A stretch of 64,000 bases of DNA from Kitasatospora sp. NBC_00374 (GCF_041434935.1 NZ_CP107964.1:2790001-2854000), one strand, 5' to 3'. Counted from the stretch's first letter, positions 53,162-63,732 are shown. The notes: generated from the sequence alone by a model not told the origin. Made by a program: numbers and translations.

Positions 53162-53353
53162 ATGAACCGCGTCACCCGCCGGCTGCCTGCCCTGGCCGCG
53201 CTGCTCGCCCTGATCGCCCCCGGCCTGAGCGCCGCCGCGCCCGAGGCCGCGGCCGCCCCGACCGCCATCACCCACCCCGGGGTCCTGGACAGCCGGGCCC
53301 AGTTGGACTTCGTCCGGGCGAAGGTGCAGGCCGGGGCGCAGCCCTGGAACTGA
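53162..53353 (+). pseudogene. Truncated secreted protein, alginate-lyase-like N-terminus
   Basis: ATG at 53162 follows AGGAAGGG. The 63-residue frame has a clean signal peptide (RRLPALAALLALIAPGLSAAA) and then THPGVLDSRAQLDFVRAKV and QAGAQPWN, the usual opening of alginate-lyase-family proteins, before stopping at 53353. A terminator follows within 20 bases, so the rest of the gene was deleted. Confidence 0.7.
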
Positions 53354-53368
53354 CCGTCCACGACGGCA

Positions 53369-53403
53369 GGGCCGCCCGGGCGAACCGATCGCCCGGGCGG
53401 CCC
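53369..53403. terminator. 14-bp perfect hairpin
   Basis: GGGCCGCCCGGGCG (53369-53382) and its complement (53390-53403) flank a seven-base loop between the truncated gene and the convergent gcl. It serves both directions. Confidence 0.8.
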
Positions 53404-53421
53404 CGCCGTGTACGCGGCCGG

Positions 53422-55203
<1,782 letters not shown>

Positions 55204-55278
55204 CGGGTTTCTCCTGCGTCCGGCCCGAGGTGGTCGGGGGCTCTTCCGTCCGGTGGACCGCCAACCCCTGGCGTTTCC

Positions 55279-55316
55279 ACGATGCGGAAGAATAGTTTTG
55301 GTATGCGAAAGCAAAG
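55279..55316 (-). promoter_or_regulatory. Possible IclR/AllR-like elements before gcl
   Basis: On the minus strand CTTTCGCATACC is followed about 21 bases on by CTTCCGCATCG in an AT-rich patch (55280-55312). Gcl genes in streptomycetes are known AllR targets with CGCAT-type sites; the match here is partial. Confidence 0.35.
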
Positions 55317-55505
55317 TAAGCCGAGCCCCGCGAGGCCGTCAAGGGGGACCGGATCGCACCACGGTCACGGATTCGCCGACAGGCCCTGGCGGGGGCGGGC
55401 CAGTCGCATGCGCACCACCCGGATCGGGGGCGGACCGTCACACCTGCCGGTCCGGCACGGCCACAATGGGTGCAGGGGGTGCCGCCGAACGGGGACGAGG
55501 ACACC

Positions 55506-56255
55506 ATGGCCCATATCGCCGTGAGCGCACTGAGCCACGAAGGCCTGGTGCGCGAACACAATGAGGACAGCCTGGCCATCGGCCCGTGGACGCTGTGCGC
55601 GACGGTCACCGAGAGCCCGCAGACGCTGCTCTTCCCACTCGGCGCGCCCTGCCTGGTCGCGGTCGCCGACGGACTCGGCGGCCACCCCGGCGGCGAGGTC
55701 GCCAGCGCCCTGGTGGCACGCCGGCTGGCCGCCCTCGCTCCGGGACTGGACGACCCGGACGCCGTCCGGGAGGCCCTGCTGGCCTGCAACCGGGAGGTCT
55801 TCGAGGCCACCGAGCAGACGCCGGAGCTGGCCGGCATGGGCACCACGGTGGCCGGCCTGGTGGTGACCTCGACGGAGGTGATCGTGTTCAACGTCGGCGA
55901 CAGCCGGGTGCTCGACGCCACCGGCGGCGACCTGCTGCGGCTGAGCACCGACGACAGCCCGCCGCCGCCGCCCGGGCGCCGCACCACCAACATCGTCACC
56001 CAGACCCTGGGCGGCTCGGTCTCCCCCCGGACGGTCGACCCGCACATCGCGGTCCACCCGCTGCCCGCCGCCGGCGCCCGCTACCTGGTCTGCAGCGACG
56101 GCCTCACCGACCCGGTGCCGGACGAGGAGATCGCCGACATCCTGACCCGGCACTCGGACAGCGCGGCCGCCTTCGAACTCTGGAAGGCCGCGATCGACGC
56201 GGGCGGGCCGGACAACATCACCCTCGCCCTGGTCTCCGTCCACCACGACGAGTAG
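55506..56255 (+). CDS. PP2C-family protein phosphatase
   Basis: The 249-residue product has the PP2C metal motifs: LVREHNEDS, VADGLGGHPGGEVAS, MGTTVAGLV, NVGDSRVLD, CSDGLTDPV and GGPDNITLALV. It removes phosphate from Ser/Thr in proteins, opposing Hanks-type kinases. No kinase gene is adjacent. ATG at 55506 follows GAGGA, and the in-frame GTG upstream (55470) adds a non-conserved extension. Divergent from gcl. Confidence 0.93.
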   Translation: MAHIAVSALSHEGLVREHNEDSLAIGPWTLCATVTESPQTLLFPLGAPCLVAVADGLGGHPGGEVASALVARRLAALAPGLDDPDAVREALLACNREVFEATEQTPELAGMGTTVAGLVVTSTEVIVFNVGDSRVLDATGGDLLRLSTDDSPPPPPGRRTTNIVTQTLGGSVSPRTVDPHIAVHPLPAAGARYLVCSDGLTDPVPDEEIADILTRHSDSAAAFELWKAAIDAGGPDNITLALVSVHHDE

Positions 56256-56430
56256 CCCCGGCCCGAGGGCCGGGGTCGGGCGCCCGGGGTCGAGGGCCCG
56301 GGACCTCGGGCCGGGCCGCCCTGGACGCGGCGCGTAGAATTCGACGAGCATCGAAAGAGCTGACGCATCATCATCTCTTCGCCGTCGACGTCCGACGCGC
56401 GCAGTGGCCGCACCGAGGGGGAGCCCGCAG

Positions 56431-56610
56431 ATGACCGAGGCAGCGATACGCCCGACGGACACCCCGACCGGGCCCGCCGCGCAGCCCGGCGGCGAGCAGC
56501 CGCACGGGCGACGGCAGGCGGCCCGCCGCGCGGCGGCCGTCCTGTTCGGCGCCTGGCGCCGGCGGCCGGTCCCCGAGGGCCGGCCGATCCAGGAGAGCGA
56601 CTACCGCTGA
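56431..56610 (+). CDS. Small hypothetical protein, 59 aa, beside SARP gene
   Basis: ATG at 56431 follows GAGGGGGAG. The 59-residue product is Pro/Gly-rich, then strongly basic (HGRRQAARRAAAVLFGAWRRRPVPEG), suggesting an amphipathic or nucleic-acid-contacting helix. It ends four bases from the convergent SARP stop. No family is recognised; it is not clearly AfsS-like. Confidence 0.55.
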   Translation: MTEAAIRPTDTPTGPAAQPGGEQPHGRRQAARRAAAVLFGAWRRRPVPEGRPIQESDYR

Positions 56611-56613
56611 CGC

Positions 56614-58530
56614 TCAGGCCACCTGCGCGTCCGACGAGCTGCAGGTGGGGCACCAGCCGTGCTTCTCGACCGGGTGCCGCTGCGCGGGCACCCGTGCCAT
56701 CCCGACCGGCCGCCCCGCCGCCGCGGCGCTCGCGCCGACGACGCACCCGACGGACCGCGTGCGCAGCCACTCCGGGTCCAGAAGCAGGCTCTGCTCACGG
56801 GCGTAGGACCGCAGCAGGTCGTCGTACGCGTACCGGCCCGGCGCGGGAGCGGCCAGCAGATGGGCGTCCACCAGCCGGTCGAGCAGCGGCTCGACCCCGG
56901 CCGGGGACTCATCCAGCAGGTCGGCGGCGTCCGCGAGCCCGATGGTCCGGCGGTCCGACCACGCCAGCACCCGGAAGGCCCGGGCGGTGGCGGCGTCCAG
57001 CGCGTCATGACTCAGGGCGATGCTGCGCCGTACGTCCAGCGCGCCGATCCGCAGCTCGTCGAGGAGACGGCCGCTCACCGCCAGCCGGTCGGCGAGCGCC
57101 CGTACGCTCCAGGCCGGCCGGGCCACCAGGCGTGCGGCGCCGGCCCGGACCGCCAGCGGCACCCGCCCGCAGGCCGCCACCACGTCCGCGACCGCCTGCG
57201 GGTCCGCCATGGCGCGCTCCGCACCGATGATCCGCCCGAACAGCAGCCTCGCCTCGGCCTCCTCCGGCACCCCGACGCCGACATGGCGGGCGCCGGGCAG
57301 GTCGGCGAGCACCCCGCGGCTGGTGACCAGCGCCCCGGCGGCCGGGTCGGCCGGCAGCAGCGGGCGGACCTGGGCGCTGTCCCGGGCGTCGTCCAGCACC
57401 ACCAGGACCCGGCGCCCGGACAGCACCGACCGGTAGAGCGCGGCCCGCGCCCCCACCCCGGCGGGCACCGCGTCCCGCGCGACGCCCAACGCGAGCAGGA
57501 AGGACCGCAGCACCGCCGCGGGCTCGGCCGGTGCGGGGTCGGTGCCGCCGAGTTCGGCGTAGAGCACCCCGTCCGGGAAGTCCTCACGGACGGCGTGCCC
57601 CACGTGCACGGCCAGGGCGCTCTTCCCGATGCCCGGCTGCCCGGACACCGCGACGACCGCCGGACAGTTGCGCCGCGCCCGCAGATGGCCGGAAACCTCC
57701 CGGACCTCCGCCGTGCGCCCGGTGAAATCGGCGACGTCCGGCGGCAACTGGTGCGGCGTGACGGTGAATTCCTCTTCGGGTGATTCGGCCACGATCTGCT
57801 CGTCCCGGAGAATGACCTGGTGCATCTCCCGGATTTCCGCTCCGGGCTCGACGCCGATCTCCTCCACCAGGGTCCGGCGGACCTGCTGGTAGACGCCGAG
57901 CGCCTCCGTCCGGCGGCCGCTGCGGTGCAGCGCGGCCATCAGCTGCGCCCAGAACCGCTCCCGTCCGGGGTGCTCGGCGGTGAGCGCGCGCAGCTCGGCG
58001 ACGACCGCCGGGTGCCGGTCCAACCGCAGTTCGGCCTCCACCCGCGCCTCCACGGCGTCCAGCCGGCCCTCGTTCAGCCGGCCGGCCTCGACCTGGTGCA
58101 GCGCGTCGGAGGGCACGTCCGCCAGGGCCGGGCCGCGCCACAGGCCGAGCGCGGCCCGGAGCAGTTCGGCGGCCCGCTCGTGCGCGCCTTCGCGCAGCGC
58201 GGCCTCACCCTGGGCCCGGAGGGTCTCGAACCGGCTCGCGTCCAGCTCGCCGGGCCCGACCTCGATCAGGTAGCCGCCCTCCCGGGTCTCGATCCGCTCG
58301 CCGGCCTCCCCCAGGCCACGGCGCAGTCGCATCACGTAGTTCCGCAACGTGGTGGAGGCGCTCGGCGGCGGGGCGAAGTTCCAGATGGTGTCGGCCAGGA
58401 CATCCGCCGGCACCACCTGACCCGGCCTCAGCAGCAGTGCGGCGAGCAGCACTCGCTGCTTCGCCGCCGGGACGGCGCGCACACCGCCGCCGTCCCGAAC
58501 CAGCAGCGGACCAAGGACGCAGAACTCCAT
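56614..58530 (-). CDS. AfsR/SARP-family regulator with NB-ARC ATPase domain
   Basis: The 638-residue product has an OmpR-type winged helix (1-95, MEFCVLGPLLVRDGG, STTLRNYVMRLRRGL), a BTAD domain (about 95-245), and a STAND/NB-ARC ATPase (Walker A GQPGIGKSA near 300, LVVLDDARD). The C-terminal TPR array of full AfsR proteins is absent. Instead the protein ends with the Cys-bearing tail HGWCPTCSSSDAQVA. SARPs activate secondary-metabolite genes; no such cluster is in the window. ATG at 58530. Confidence 0.92.
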   Translation of the reverse strand: MEFCVLGPLLVRDGGGVRAVPAAKQRVLLAALLLRPGQVVPADVLADTIWNFAPPPSASTTLRNYVMRLRRGLGEAGERIETREGGYLIEVGPGELDASRFETLRAQGEAALREGAHERAAELLRAALGLWRGPALADVPSDALHQVEAGRLNEGRLDAVEARVEAELRLDRHPAVVAELRALTAEHPGRERFWAQLMAALHRSGRRTEALGVYQQVRRTLVEEIGVEPGAEIREMHQVILRDEQIVAESPEEEFTVTPHQLPPDVADFTGRTAEVREVSGHLRARRNCPAVVAVSGQPGIGKSALAVHVGHAVREDFPDGVLYAELGGTDPAPAEPAAVLRSFLLALGVARDAVPAGVGARAALYRSVLSGRRVLVVLDDARDSAQVRPLLPADPAAGALVTSRGVLADLPGARHVGVGVPEEAEARLLFGRIIGAERAMADPQAVADVVAACGRVPLAVRAGAARLVARPAWSVRALADRLAVSGRLLDELRIGALDVRRSIALSHDALDAATARAFRVLAWSDRRTIGLADAADLLDESPAGVEPLLDRLVDAHLLAAPAPGRYAYDDLLRSYAREQSLLLDPEWLRTRSVGCVVGASAAAAGRPVGMARVPAQRHPVEKHGWCPTCSSSDAQVA

Positions 58531-58720
58531 CTAACCCGTTCCCCCTCCGGGGTCGGCGCGCCGGCGAGGGCGGGCGCGACCACCGCTAGTCGATCATCAC
58601 CTCCGTTGTATCCGGCTGCCGGGTTGTCCAGCGCGGGCCGGCCTGCCGGTCAATCAATGACGGACAATCAGCGCCCGAAGTGTCGGGTTTGGATAGATCC
58701 GGGGGCCCGGCGCCGCCCGG

Positions 58721-60070
58721 TCAGTTCTCGCGCGGGAAGGCGCACGCGGCCCGGGCCGCGACGGCCTGCTCGGCGGCGGCGAGCTCCACCCGGGCCAGTT
58801 CCCCGGCCACACCCGGCCGGTAGAGCCTGACGTCGACGGTGTCGGTCGGCCCCTCTCCGCCGAGGCAGGCGACCGCCACCACCGGGATCCCGCCCCGCTC
58901 CGCGATCTCGCTGCGGAGCGGCCCGAGCCGCCAGGGCGAGGAGAAGCCGGAGTCGGACTTGGCGACGAACCCGATCTGCTGCCACTTCGGACCGGGAACG
59001 GCCGCACCGGCCGGGGTGAAGTACCCCGCGAAGCCGACGATCCCCAGGTCGGTCCCGGTCGCCCCGAGGTCGATCGCATCCGAACCCATCCCCGGCTGCG
59101 AGGCGGTCATCGAAATGGAGGAGGGCATGGGGGAACCGCCCTGACACATCTCGGGCTGCATTCCCTTGGGCGGATTTCCGTGGATGACCCCCGAGGAGAT
59201 CACCCCTCCGCCGCTCACCTTGAACCAGCGCATGTCGGGCGTGTTCGAGGTCATGTCCTTGATCACGTCACCCAGGCAGAATCCGCTGAACGAGACCGCG
59301 CAGCCGGGCGGGTACTCCGCGATCGAGTCGGCGTTCAGGCTCGGCCCCTGCCGGACCCGGGTGACCGTGCCGTAGGTGCGCCCGGTGAAGGCGACCGGGC
59401 CGGCGTAGTCGGCGCACGGGGGCACCACCATCGAGGCCGCCGGGGCGGAGCCGCCGATCAGCTTGGGCAGCACCAGGGCGGAGACCCCGATGGCCACCGC
59501 CAGCACCACCGCGGCAAGCACGGCGGGCCAGCGGCGCGAGCGGCCGGGCTCGGCGGGGTCGCCGTCGGCGTCCGAGGGCGAGCCGAGCTCGGCCTCCTCG
59601 CCGTTCTCCAGCGCGTCCCGGCCGTTCTCCAGCGCATCCCGGCCGTTCTGACGTGCGTCCTGCGCCGGCCCCGGGGTCGGTGCCGGCCCCGGTATCGCCT
59701 CGGCGGCGGATCCGGGCTCCGATCCGGGTCCGGACCCGGGGGCCGTGGCGGGCTCAGGGGCGGGCTCCGGGTCCGGGCGGGCCGGGGGTTCACCGCGCGC
59801 GGCGGCCAGCTCCCGGTCGAGCTCATGCCAACGATGTTTCCAGCGGTCTACGTCGCCCCCGCAGGCGCCCACGTAGGCCAGCGTGACCTCCAGACTCGGC
59901 TGGCGCACACCGCCGGCCGCGTCGCTCAGGGTGGTGGCACTGAAACCGGCCCGTCCGGCCAGGGCGCGGTAGGTGGGGTTCCCCGCCTCCTCGCGCACTT
60001 CTCTCAGGTCGTAGGCGAACGCCTGCAGTGGGCCTTCGGTCGGATCGATGGGGCGGGGCTTGCGAGCCAA
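58721..60070 (-). CDS. Membrane-anchored XRE-type protein with SH3-like extracellular domain
   Basis: The 449-residue product starts with an XRE-like HTH (AFAYDLREVREEAGNPTYRALAGRAGFSATTLSDAAGG). A Pro-rich linker with the tandem unit NGRDALE follows, then one TM helix (WPAVLAAVVLAVAIGVSALVL) and an outside SH3-like region (GTVTRVRQGPSLNADSIAEYPPG). The TTG start at 60070 is supported by AGGAG five bases upstream. This layout joins cytoplasmic DNA binding to an envelope sensor. It is upstream of the SARP gene on the same strand. Confidence 0.85.
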   Translation of the reverse strand: MARKPRPIDPTEGPLQAFAYDLREVREEAGNPTYRALAGRAGFSATTLSDAAGGVRQPSLEVTLAYVGACGGDVDRWKHRWHELDRELAAARGEPPARPDPEPAPEPATAPGSGPGSEPGSAAEAIPGPAPTPGPAQDARQNGRDALENGRDALENGEEAELGSPSDADGDPAEPGRSRRWPAVLAAVVLAVAIGVSALVLPKLIGGSAPAASMVVPPCADYAGPVAFTGRTYGTVTRVRQGPSLNADSIAEYPPGCAVSFSGFCLGDVIKDMTSNTPDMRWFKVSGGGVISSGVIHGNPPKGMQPEMCQGGSPMPSSISMTASQPGMGSDAIDLGATGTDLGIVGFAGYFTPAGAAVPGPKWQQIGFVAKSDSGFSSPWRLGPLRSEIAERGGIPVVAVACLGGEGPTDTVDVRLYRPGVAGELARVELAAAEQAVAARAACAFPREN

Positions 60071-60665
60071 CGCGTCTCCTAGCCTCTACTCGAACTCGCC
60101 GCAGCAGTGCGACAGCCGGGGGTGCCCGACCGCACGGCGCAACCTGACGAGGGCAACCTACAAGTCACCCCATCAGCTTCCGCGCACCGGCCGGTCCCTG
60201 ACCCACCCCCAGAACGTCTGCGGCGGGAAACGACAAGGGTGCGCCGGTGGGACATTGTCCCACCGGCGCACCCTTTGTCCGGACGGCCGATCAATCGCGG
60301 TCGGGACCGGATGGGCCGAGGACACCGCCCTCGATCCGGTCGCACCCGCCGGGAGCCCGCAGCCGGGCTCCCCTCGCTCTGACCTGTCCGCTCCCCCGTA
60401 CCGGCCGCACCGGTCACCGACCGGTCCGGCCAAGCCGCCCCCGTGCTGGCGACGTGCTGCCGGATCGCCCCGTGCCGATCGGTCGCAGCGCCGCCGGTAC
60501 CCATAGTGGCGGGCCGGCGTATCGCCGCTGTCGCGCGGCCGTATCCCGCGCCACGCACCCCGGCCGTCCGCGGGGACGAGGGGTCGCGCGGCCCGGGAGG
60601 CCACCGGGGCGGCGTCGGAGCCGTGACGTCGGAGTCAGGCCGTCAGGGCTGTCGGAGCTGTGCCG
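60071..60665. other. Gene-free stretch with long hairpin and short repeats
   Basis: No coding region is supported over these 595 bases. It holds the strong hairpin at 60232-60279 and, near the right end (60613-60670), three GTCGGAG units and two CCGTCAG-GCT/AGCT units in loose tandem. Confidence 0.5.
60232..60279. terminator. 23-bp hairpin with single bulge
   Basis: GACAAGGGTGCGCCGGTGGG (60232 onward) pairs with CCCACCGGCGCACCCTTTGTC (ending 60279), one A bulged, tri-base loop. It is far stronger than other hairpins here but lies 390 bases beyond the nearest minus-strand gene end. Confidence 0.5.
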
Positions 60666-60896
60666 TCAGAGCTTGAAGAGCTGGGAGAACGGCTGGACCA
60701 GCCGCTCCTGGCGCGAGCCGAAGTCGACCAGTACGGCGATCTCGCCGTCACCCTCGACCGCGATGGCCCGACCGAGTCCGTAGCGGTCGTGCGAGACCCG
60801 GTCTCCCACGGCGAACCGCTTGGGGACCGGCTGGACAGGAGCCTTGAAGGGACTGGTGGGCAGGTGTCGCCGGGCTGCGGCTGAATTCGTCATCAT
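60666..60896 (-). CDS. Small CarD/tudor-like protein
   Basis: The 76-residue product has a basic N-terminus and a compact beta domain: FAVGDRVSHDRYGLGRAIAVE, then IAVLVDFGSRQERLVQPFSQLFKL. The GDxVxHxxYGxGxV pattern is shared by the CarD N-terminal RNA-polymerase-interaction domain and the UvrD C-terminal tudor-like domain. It may bind RNA polymerase. ATG at 60896 or 60893; neither has a strong ribosome site. Confidence 0.78.
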   Translation of the reverse strand: MMTNSAAARRHLPTSPFKAPVQPVPKRFAVGDRVSHDRYGLGRAIAVEGDGEIAVLVDFGSRQERLVQPFSQLFKL

Positions 60897-61193
60897 CGCC
60901 AGTATGCGCCCCGGGGAATGCGACCGCGCCATGTGTGCGGGCATCGGAGTTGAATAGTTATCCGGATCTTGAACCCGGGAGGGTGAACCCCGGCCGGCGC
61001 CGATGATCGCTGACGTACCGTCAGACTCACCCGTCCGGCGGCCCGCCCCGCCCGCGGGTGACGGGCCCGCGGGCGCCCGGGCACGGGGCCGCGCGGGCGG
61101 CCGGCAGAACTGGTGGGCCCGCGATCACCCGCTCCGGCCCCCGGCCTGCTACAGTCGGTACCAGTTGCAGTTTTGGTTCCCATGAACTTTGTG
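60897..61193. other. Gene-free region and start of cold-shock leader
   Basis: No coding sequence is supported. TACAGT at 61150 is a plausible -10 box for the cold-shock gene, giving a leader of about 160 bases. The left part shows only GC-rich sequence without clear dyads. Confidence 0.4.
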
Positions 61194-61229
61194 TGCGCCT
61201 GTTGGCTTGTGACCGACAGGCGCATTTTT
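61194..61229 (+). promoter_or_regulatory. Terminator-like hairpin plus T-run in cold-shock leader
   Basis: TGCGCCTGT (61194-61202) pairs with ACAGGCGCA (61216-61224), extended by a GU pair, and is followed by TTTTT (61225-61229). A second short dyad (CCCGG, T-rich loop, CCGGG) follows at 61234-61252. In the message these could form a temperature- or protein-responsive attenuator, as in other csp leaders. Confidence 0.55.
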
Positions 61230-61325
61230 GTTTCCCGGTTCTTTTTTCCCGGGCGGGTCATCATCACGGCGACGCGAAACCTGCGCAGTGCGGGTTTCGA
61301 CAGTCCCCTGAAGGAGATTCTTTAA

Positions 61326-61529
61326 ATGGCTAATGGCACCGTGAAGTGGTTCAACTCGGAAAAGGGCTTCGGCTTCATTGAGCAGGAGGGTGGCGGTCCG
61401 GACGTGTTCGCCCACTACTCGAACATCAACGCCAGCGGTTTCCGTGAGCTGCTCGAGGGCCAGAAGGTCGAGTTCGACGTCACGCAGGGCCAGAAGGGCC
61501 CGCAGGCGGAGAACATTCGCCCCCTCTAA
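61326..61529 (+). CDS. Major cold-shock protein (CspA type)
   Basis: The 67-residue product is a canonical cold-shock protein: [17 protein letters not shown] (RNP1) and [10 protein letters not shown] (RNP2). It melts RNA secondary structure. ATG at 61326 follows AAGGAG. The long structured leader and the DEAD-box helicase 200 bases downstream suggest an RNA-remodelling module. Confidence 0.97.
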   Translation: MANGTVKWFNSEKGFGFIEQEGGGPDVFAHYSNINASGFRELLEGQKVEFDVTQGQKGPQAENIRPL

Positions 61530-61564
61530 TTCTTGCCGCTGCACAGGCACCCGCCACGCAGCCG

Positions 61565-61598
61565 GGGCCCGCACCGCGTACTTGCACGGTGCGGGCCC
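61565..61598 (+). terminator. 12-bp perfect hairpin after the cold-shock gene
   Basis: GGGCCCGCACCG (61565-61576) pairs with CGGTGCGGGCCC (61587-61598), followed by TTT. It separates the abundant cold-shock message from the helicase gene. Confidence 0.8.
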
Positions 61599-61735
61599 TT
61601 TGGCATGTCACGGGGCGCTGCGTTCGACGCCGCCCCGCTGCCGCCCGTTTTCTGGCCCGTTCTTGCGATGTCCCGGCGCGCTGTCGCGCCGCGGAACCTT
61701 CCCGGGAGACGTGCCGCCCCAAGGAAGGTTCTCGT

Positions 61736-63262
61736 ATGGTCAATTCCAACCGTTCGTCCTACCGGAGTTCCGGCGCCGGCTCGCGCGCCGGCGCCCGTAG
61801 CGGCTCCCGCTCCGGTCCGCGCACCGGCGGCGGCTCGGGCCACCGGCCCCGCAGCTCCGGCCAGGCGGAGTTCGCGCTCCCGGTCAGCACCACCCCCGCC
61901 CTGCCCGCCGTCGAGTCCTTCGACGAGCTGGACATGCCGAAGGCCCTGGTCGCCACCCTGACCCGGCAGGGCGTCACCTCGCCCTTCCCGATCCAGGCCG
62001 CCACGCTGCCGAACTCGCTGGCCGGGCGCGACGTCCTGGGCCGCGGCCGGACCGGTTCCGGCAAGACCATCGCCTTCGGCCTCGCGCTGCTGGCCCGCAC
62101 CGCCGGCCGCCGCGCCGAACCGCGCCAGCCGCTGGCCCTGGTGCTGGTCCCCACCCGCGAGCTCGCCCAGCAGGTCACCGAGGCGCTCACGCCGTACGCC
62201 CACACGGTGCGGCTGCGGATCGCGACCGTGGTCGGCGGCATGTCGATCAGCCGCCAGGCGCAGGCGCTGCACCGCGGCGCCGAGGTGGTCGTGGCCACTC
62301 CCGGCCGGCTCAAGGACCTCATCGAGCGGGGCGACTGCCGGCTCGACGAGGTGGCCGTCACCGTCCTGGACGAGGCCGACCAGATGGCGGACATGGGCTT
62401 CCTGCCGCAGGTCACCGAGCTGCTGGAGCAGGTCGGCGCGGACGGGCAGACGATGCTGTTCTCCGCGACCCTGGACCGCAACGTGGACCGCCTGGTCCGG
62501 CGCTTCCTGAAGGACCCGGTCACCCACTCGGTGGACCCGTCCGCCGCCGCCGTCAGCACCATGGAGCACCACGTCCTGCACGTGCAGAGCTCCGACAAGA
62601 ACGCGGCCATCACGCACATCGCCGCCCGCGACGGCGGCGTGATCATGTTCACGGACACCAAGCACGGCGCGGACCGCCTGGTGCAGGACCTGCTGGCCAG
62701 CGGCGTGCGCGCCGCGGCCCTGCACGGCGGCAAGTCGCAGCCGCAGCGGACCCGCACGCTGGAGCAGTTCCGCACCGGCGCCGTGACCGCGCTGGTCGCG
62801 ACCAACGTCGCCGCCCGCGGCATCCACGTCGACGGCCTCGACCTGGTCGTCAACATCGACCCGCCGGGCGACCACAAGGACTACCTGCACCGCGGCGGCC
62901 GCACCGCCCGGGCCGGCGAGTCCGGCACCGTGGTCACCCTGGTCCTGCCCAACCAGCGGCGCGAGGTCGCACGGCTGATGGCGACCGCGGGCATCACCCC
63001 GAACTCCGCCCGGGTGCACTCCACCGACCCGGAGCTGGCCCGGATCACCGGCGCCCGGGAGCCCAGCGGCGTCCCCGTGGTCATCCCCGACCCGGTGATC
63101 GAGCGCCCCCGCCGCTCGGCCGCCGCCAACCGCAACCGCCGCGGCCGCCCGGCCCACCTTGGCCGCGCCGCGGCCTCGGGCACCGGCGGCTCCTCGGGCG
63201 CCCGCCCCGGCGGAGCCCGCCGGACCGGCGGCGGCCACAGCAGCAGCCAGCAGCCCCGCTGA
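61736..63262 (+). CDS. DEAD-box RNA helicase
   Basis: The 508-residue product has a Ser/Arg/Gly-rich N-terminus (1-45), then Q motif SPFPIQAATLP, motif I GRTGSGKT, PTRELAQQ, VLDEADQMADMGF (DEAD), LFSATLD (SAT), and C-terminal motifs ATNVAARGIHVDGL and HRGGRTARAG. The basic Gly-rich tail binds RNA. It unwinds RNA duplexes, probably in the cold. ATG at 61736 follows AAGGAAGG. The low-complexity ends resemble RhlE/DeaD-type helicases. Confidence 0.96.
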   Translation: MVNSNRSSYRSSGAGSRAGARSGSRSGPRTGGGSGHRPRSSGQAEFALPVSTTPALPAVESFDELDMPKALVATLTRQGVTSPFPIQAATLPNSLAGRDVLGRGRTGSGKTIAFGLALLARTAGRRAEPRQPLALVLVPTRELAQQVTEALTPYAHTVRLRIATVVGGMSISRQAQALHRGAEVVVATPGRLKDLIERGDCRLDEVAVTVLDEADQMADMGFLPQVTELLEQVGADGQTMLFSATLDRNVDRLVRRFLKDPVTHSVDPSAAAVSTMEHHVLHVQSSDKNAAITHIAARDGGVIMFTDTKHGADRLVQDLLASGVRAAALHGGKSQPQRTRTLEQFRTGAVTALVATNVAARGIHVDGLDLVVNIDPPGDHKDYLHRGGRTARAGESGTVVTLVLPNQRREVARLMATAGITPNSARVHSTDPELARITGAREPSGVPVVIPDPVIERPRRSAAANRNRRGRPAHLGRAAASGTGGSSGARPGGARRTGGGHSSSQQPR

Positions 63263-63277
63263 CACCCCTCAGCACCT

Positions 63278-63312
63278 GAACGGCCGCTCCCCGCACCGGG
63301 GGGCGGCCGTTC
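63278..63312 (+). terminator. 15-bp hairpin after the helicase gene
   Basis: GAACGGCCGCTCCCC (63278-63292) pairs with GGGGGGCGGCCGTTC (63298-63312) with one GU pair, just after the helicase stop. Confidence 0.8.
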
Positions 63313-63489
63313 GCGGTTTCCGGAGCCACCCGAGTGCCCGCCCACCGGAAATGCCACACCAACGAGTGACCACCGCACCCCCGCCGCCGCACCCACCGAC
63401 CCCGCCCCCCCGGTACGACTACGAACGAAGCTTCGCGGCAGGCCGCTTCCCCCCCGGCGGACCACCGCCCGGGAGCACCGCGCCGCGCC

Positions 63490-63650
63490 CGGGAACCTGC
63501 CGTCATCCTCGCGGCCACCGCCCACGTGGTGGCCGACGAACTCGGCCTGCGCGCACCGGTCTTCGACCTCATGAACGCCTGCAACGGCCTACCTGGTCGG
63601 CATGTGCGGCTTCGCCAGCGGGGCCCGGCGCCGGAGTCGTCGTCGGCGAG
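63490..63650 (+). pseudogene. Remnant of a KAS III (FabH-like) gene
   Basis: One frame reads AVILAATAHVVADELGLRA followed by PVFDLMNACNG, the active-site region of ketoacyl synthase III with its Cys. A one-base shift then continues YLVGMCGFASGA in the next frame. Neither end of the gene is recognisable. The rest of the enzyme is gone. Confidence 0.6.
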
Positions 63651-63732
63651 TGGTGAGCCCGCCCACGGCCCAACCGTCCCCCTCCACCGCCGGAGCCCCC
63701 GTGAACCCCCAACCCCTGATCGCCCCCTGCCG

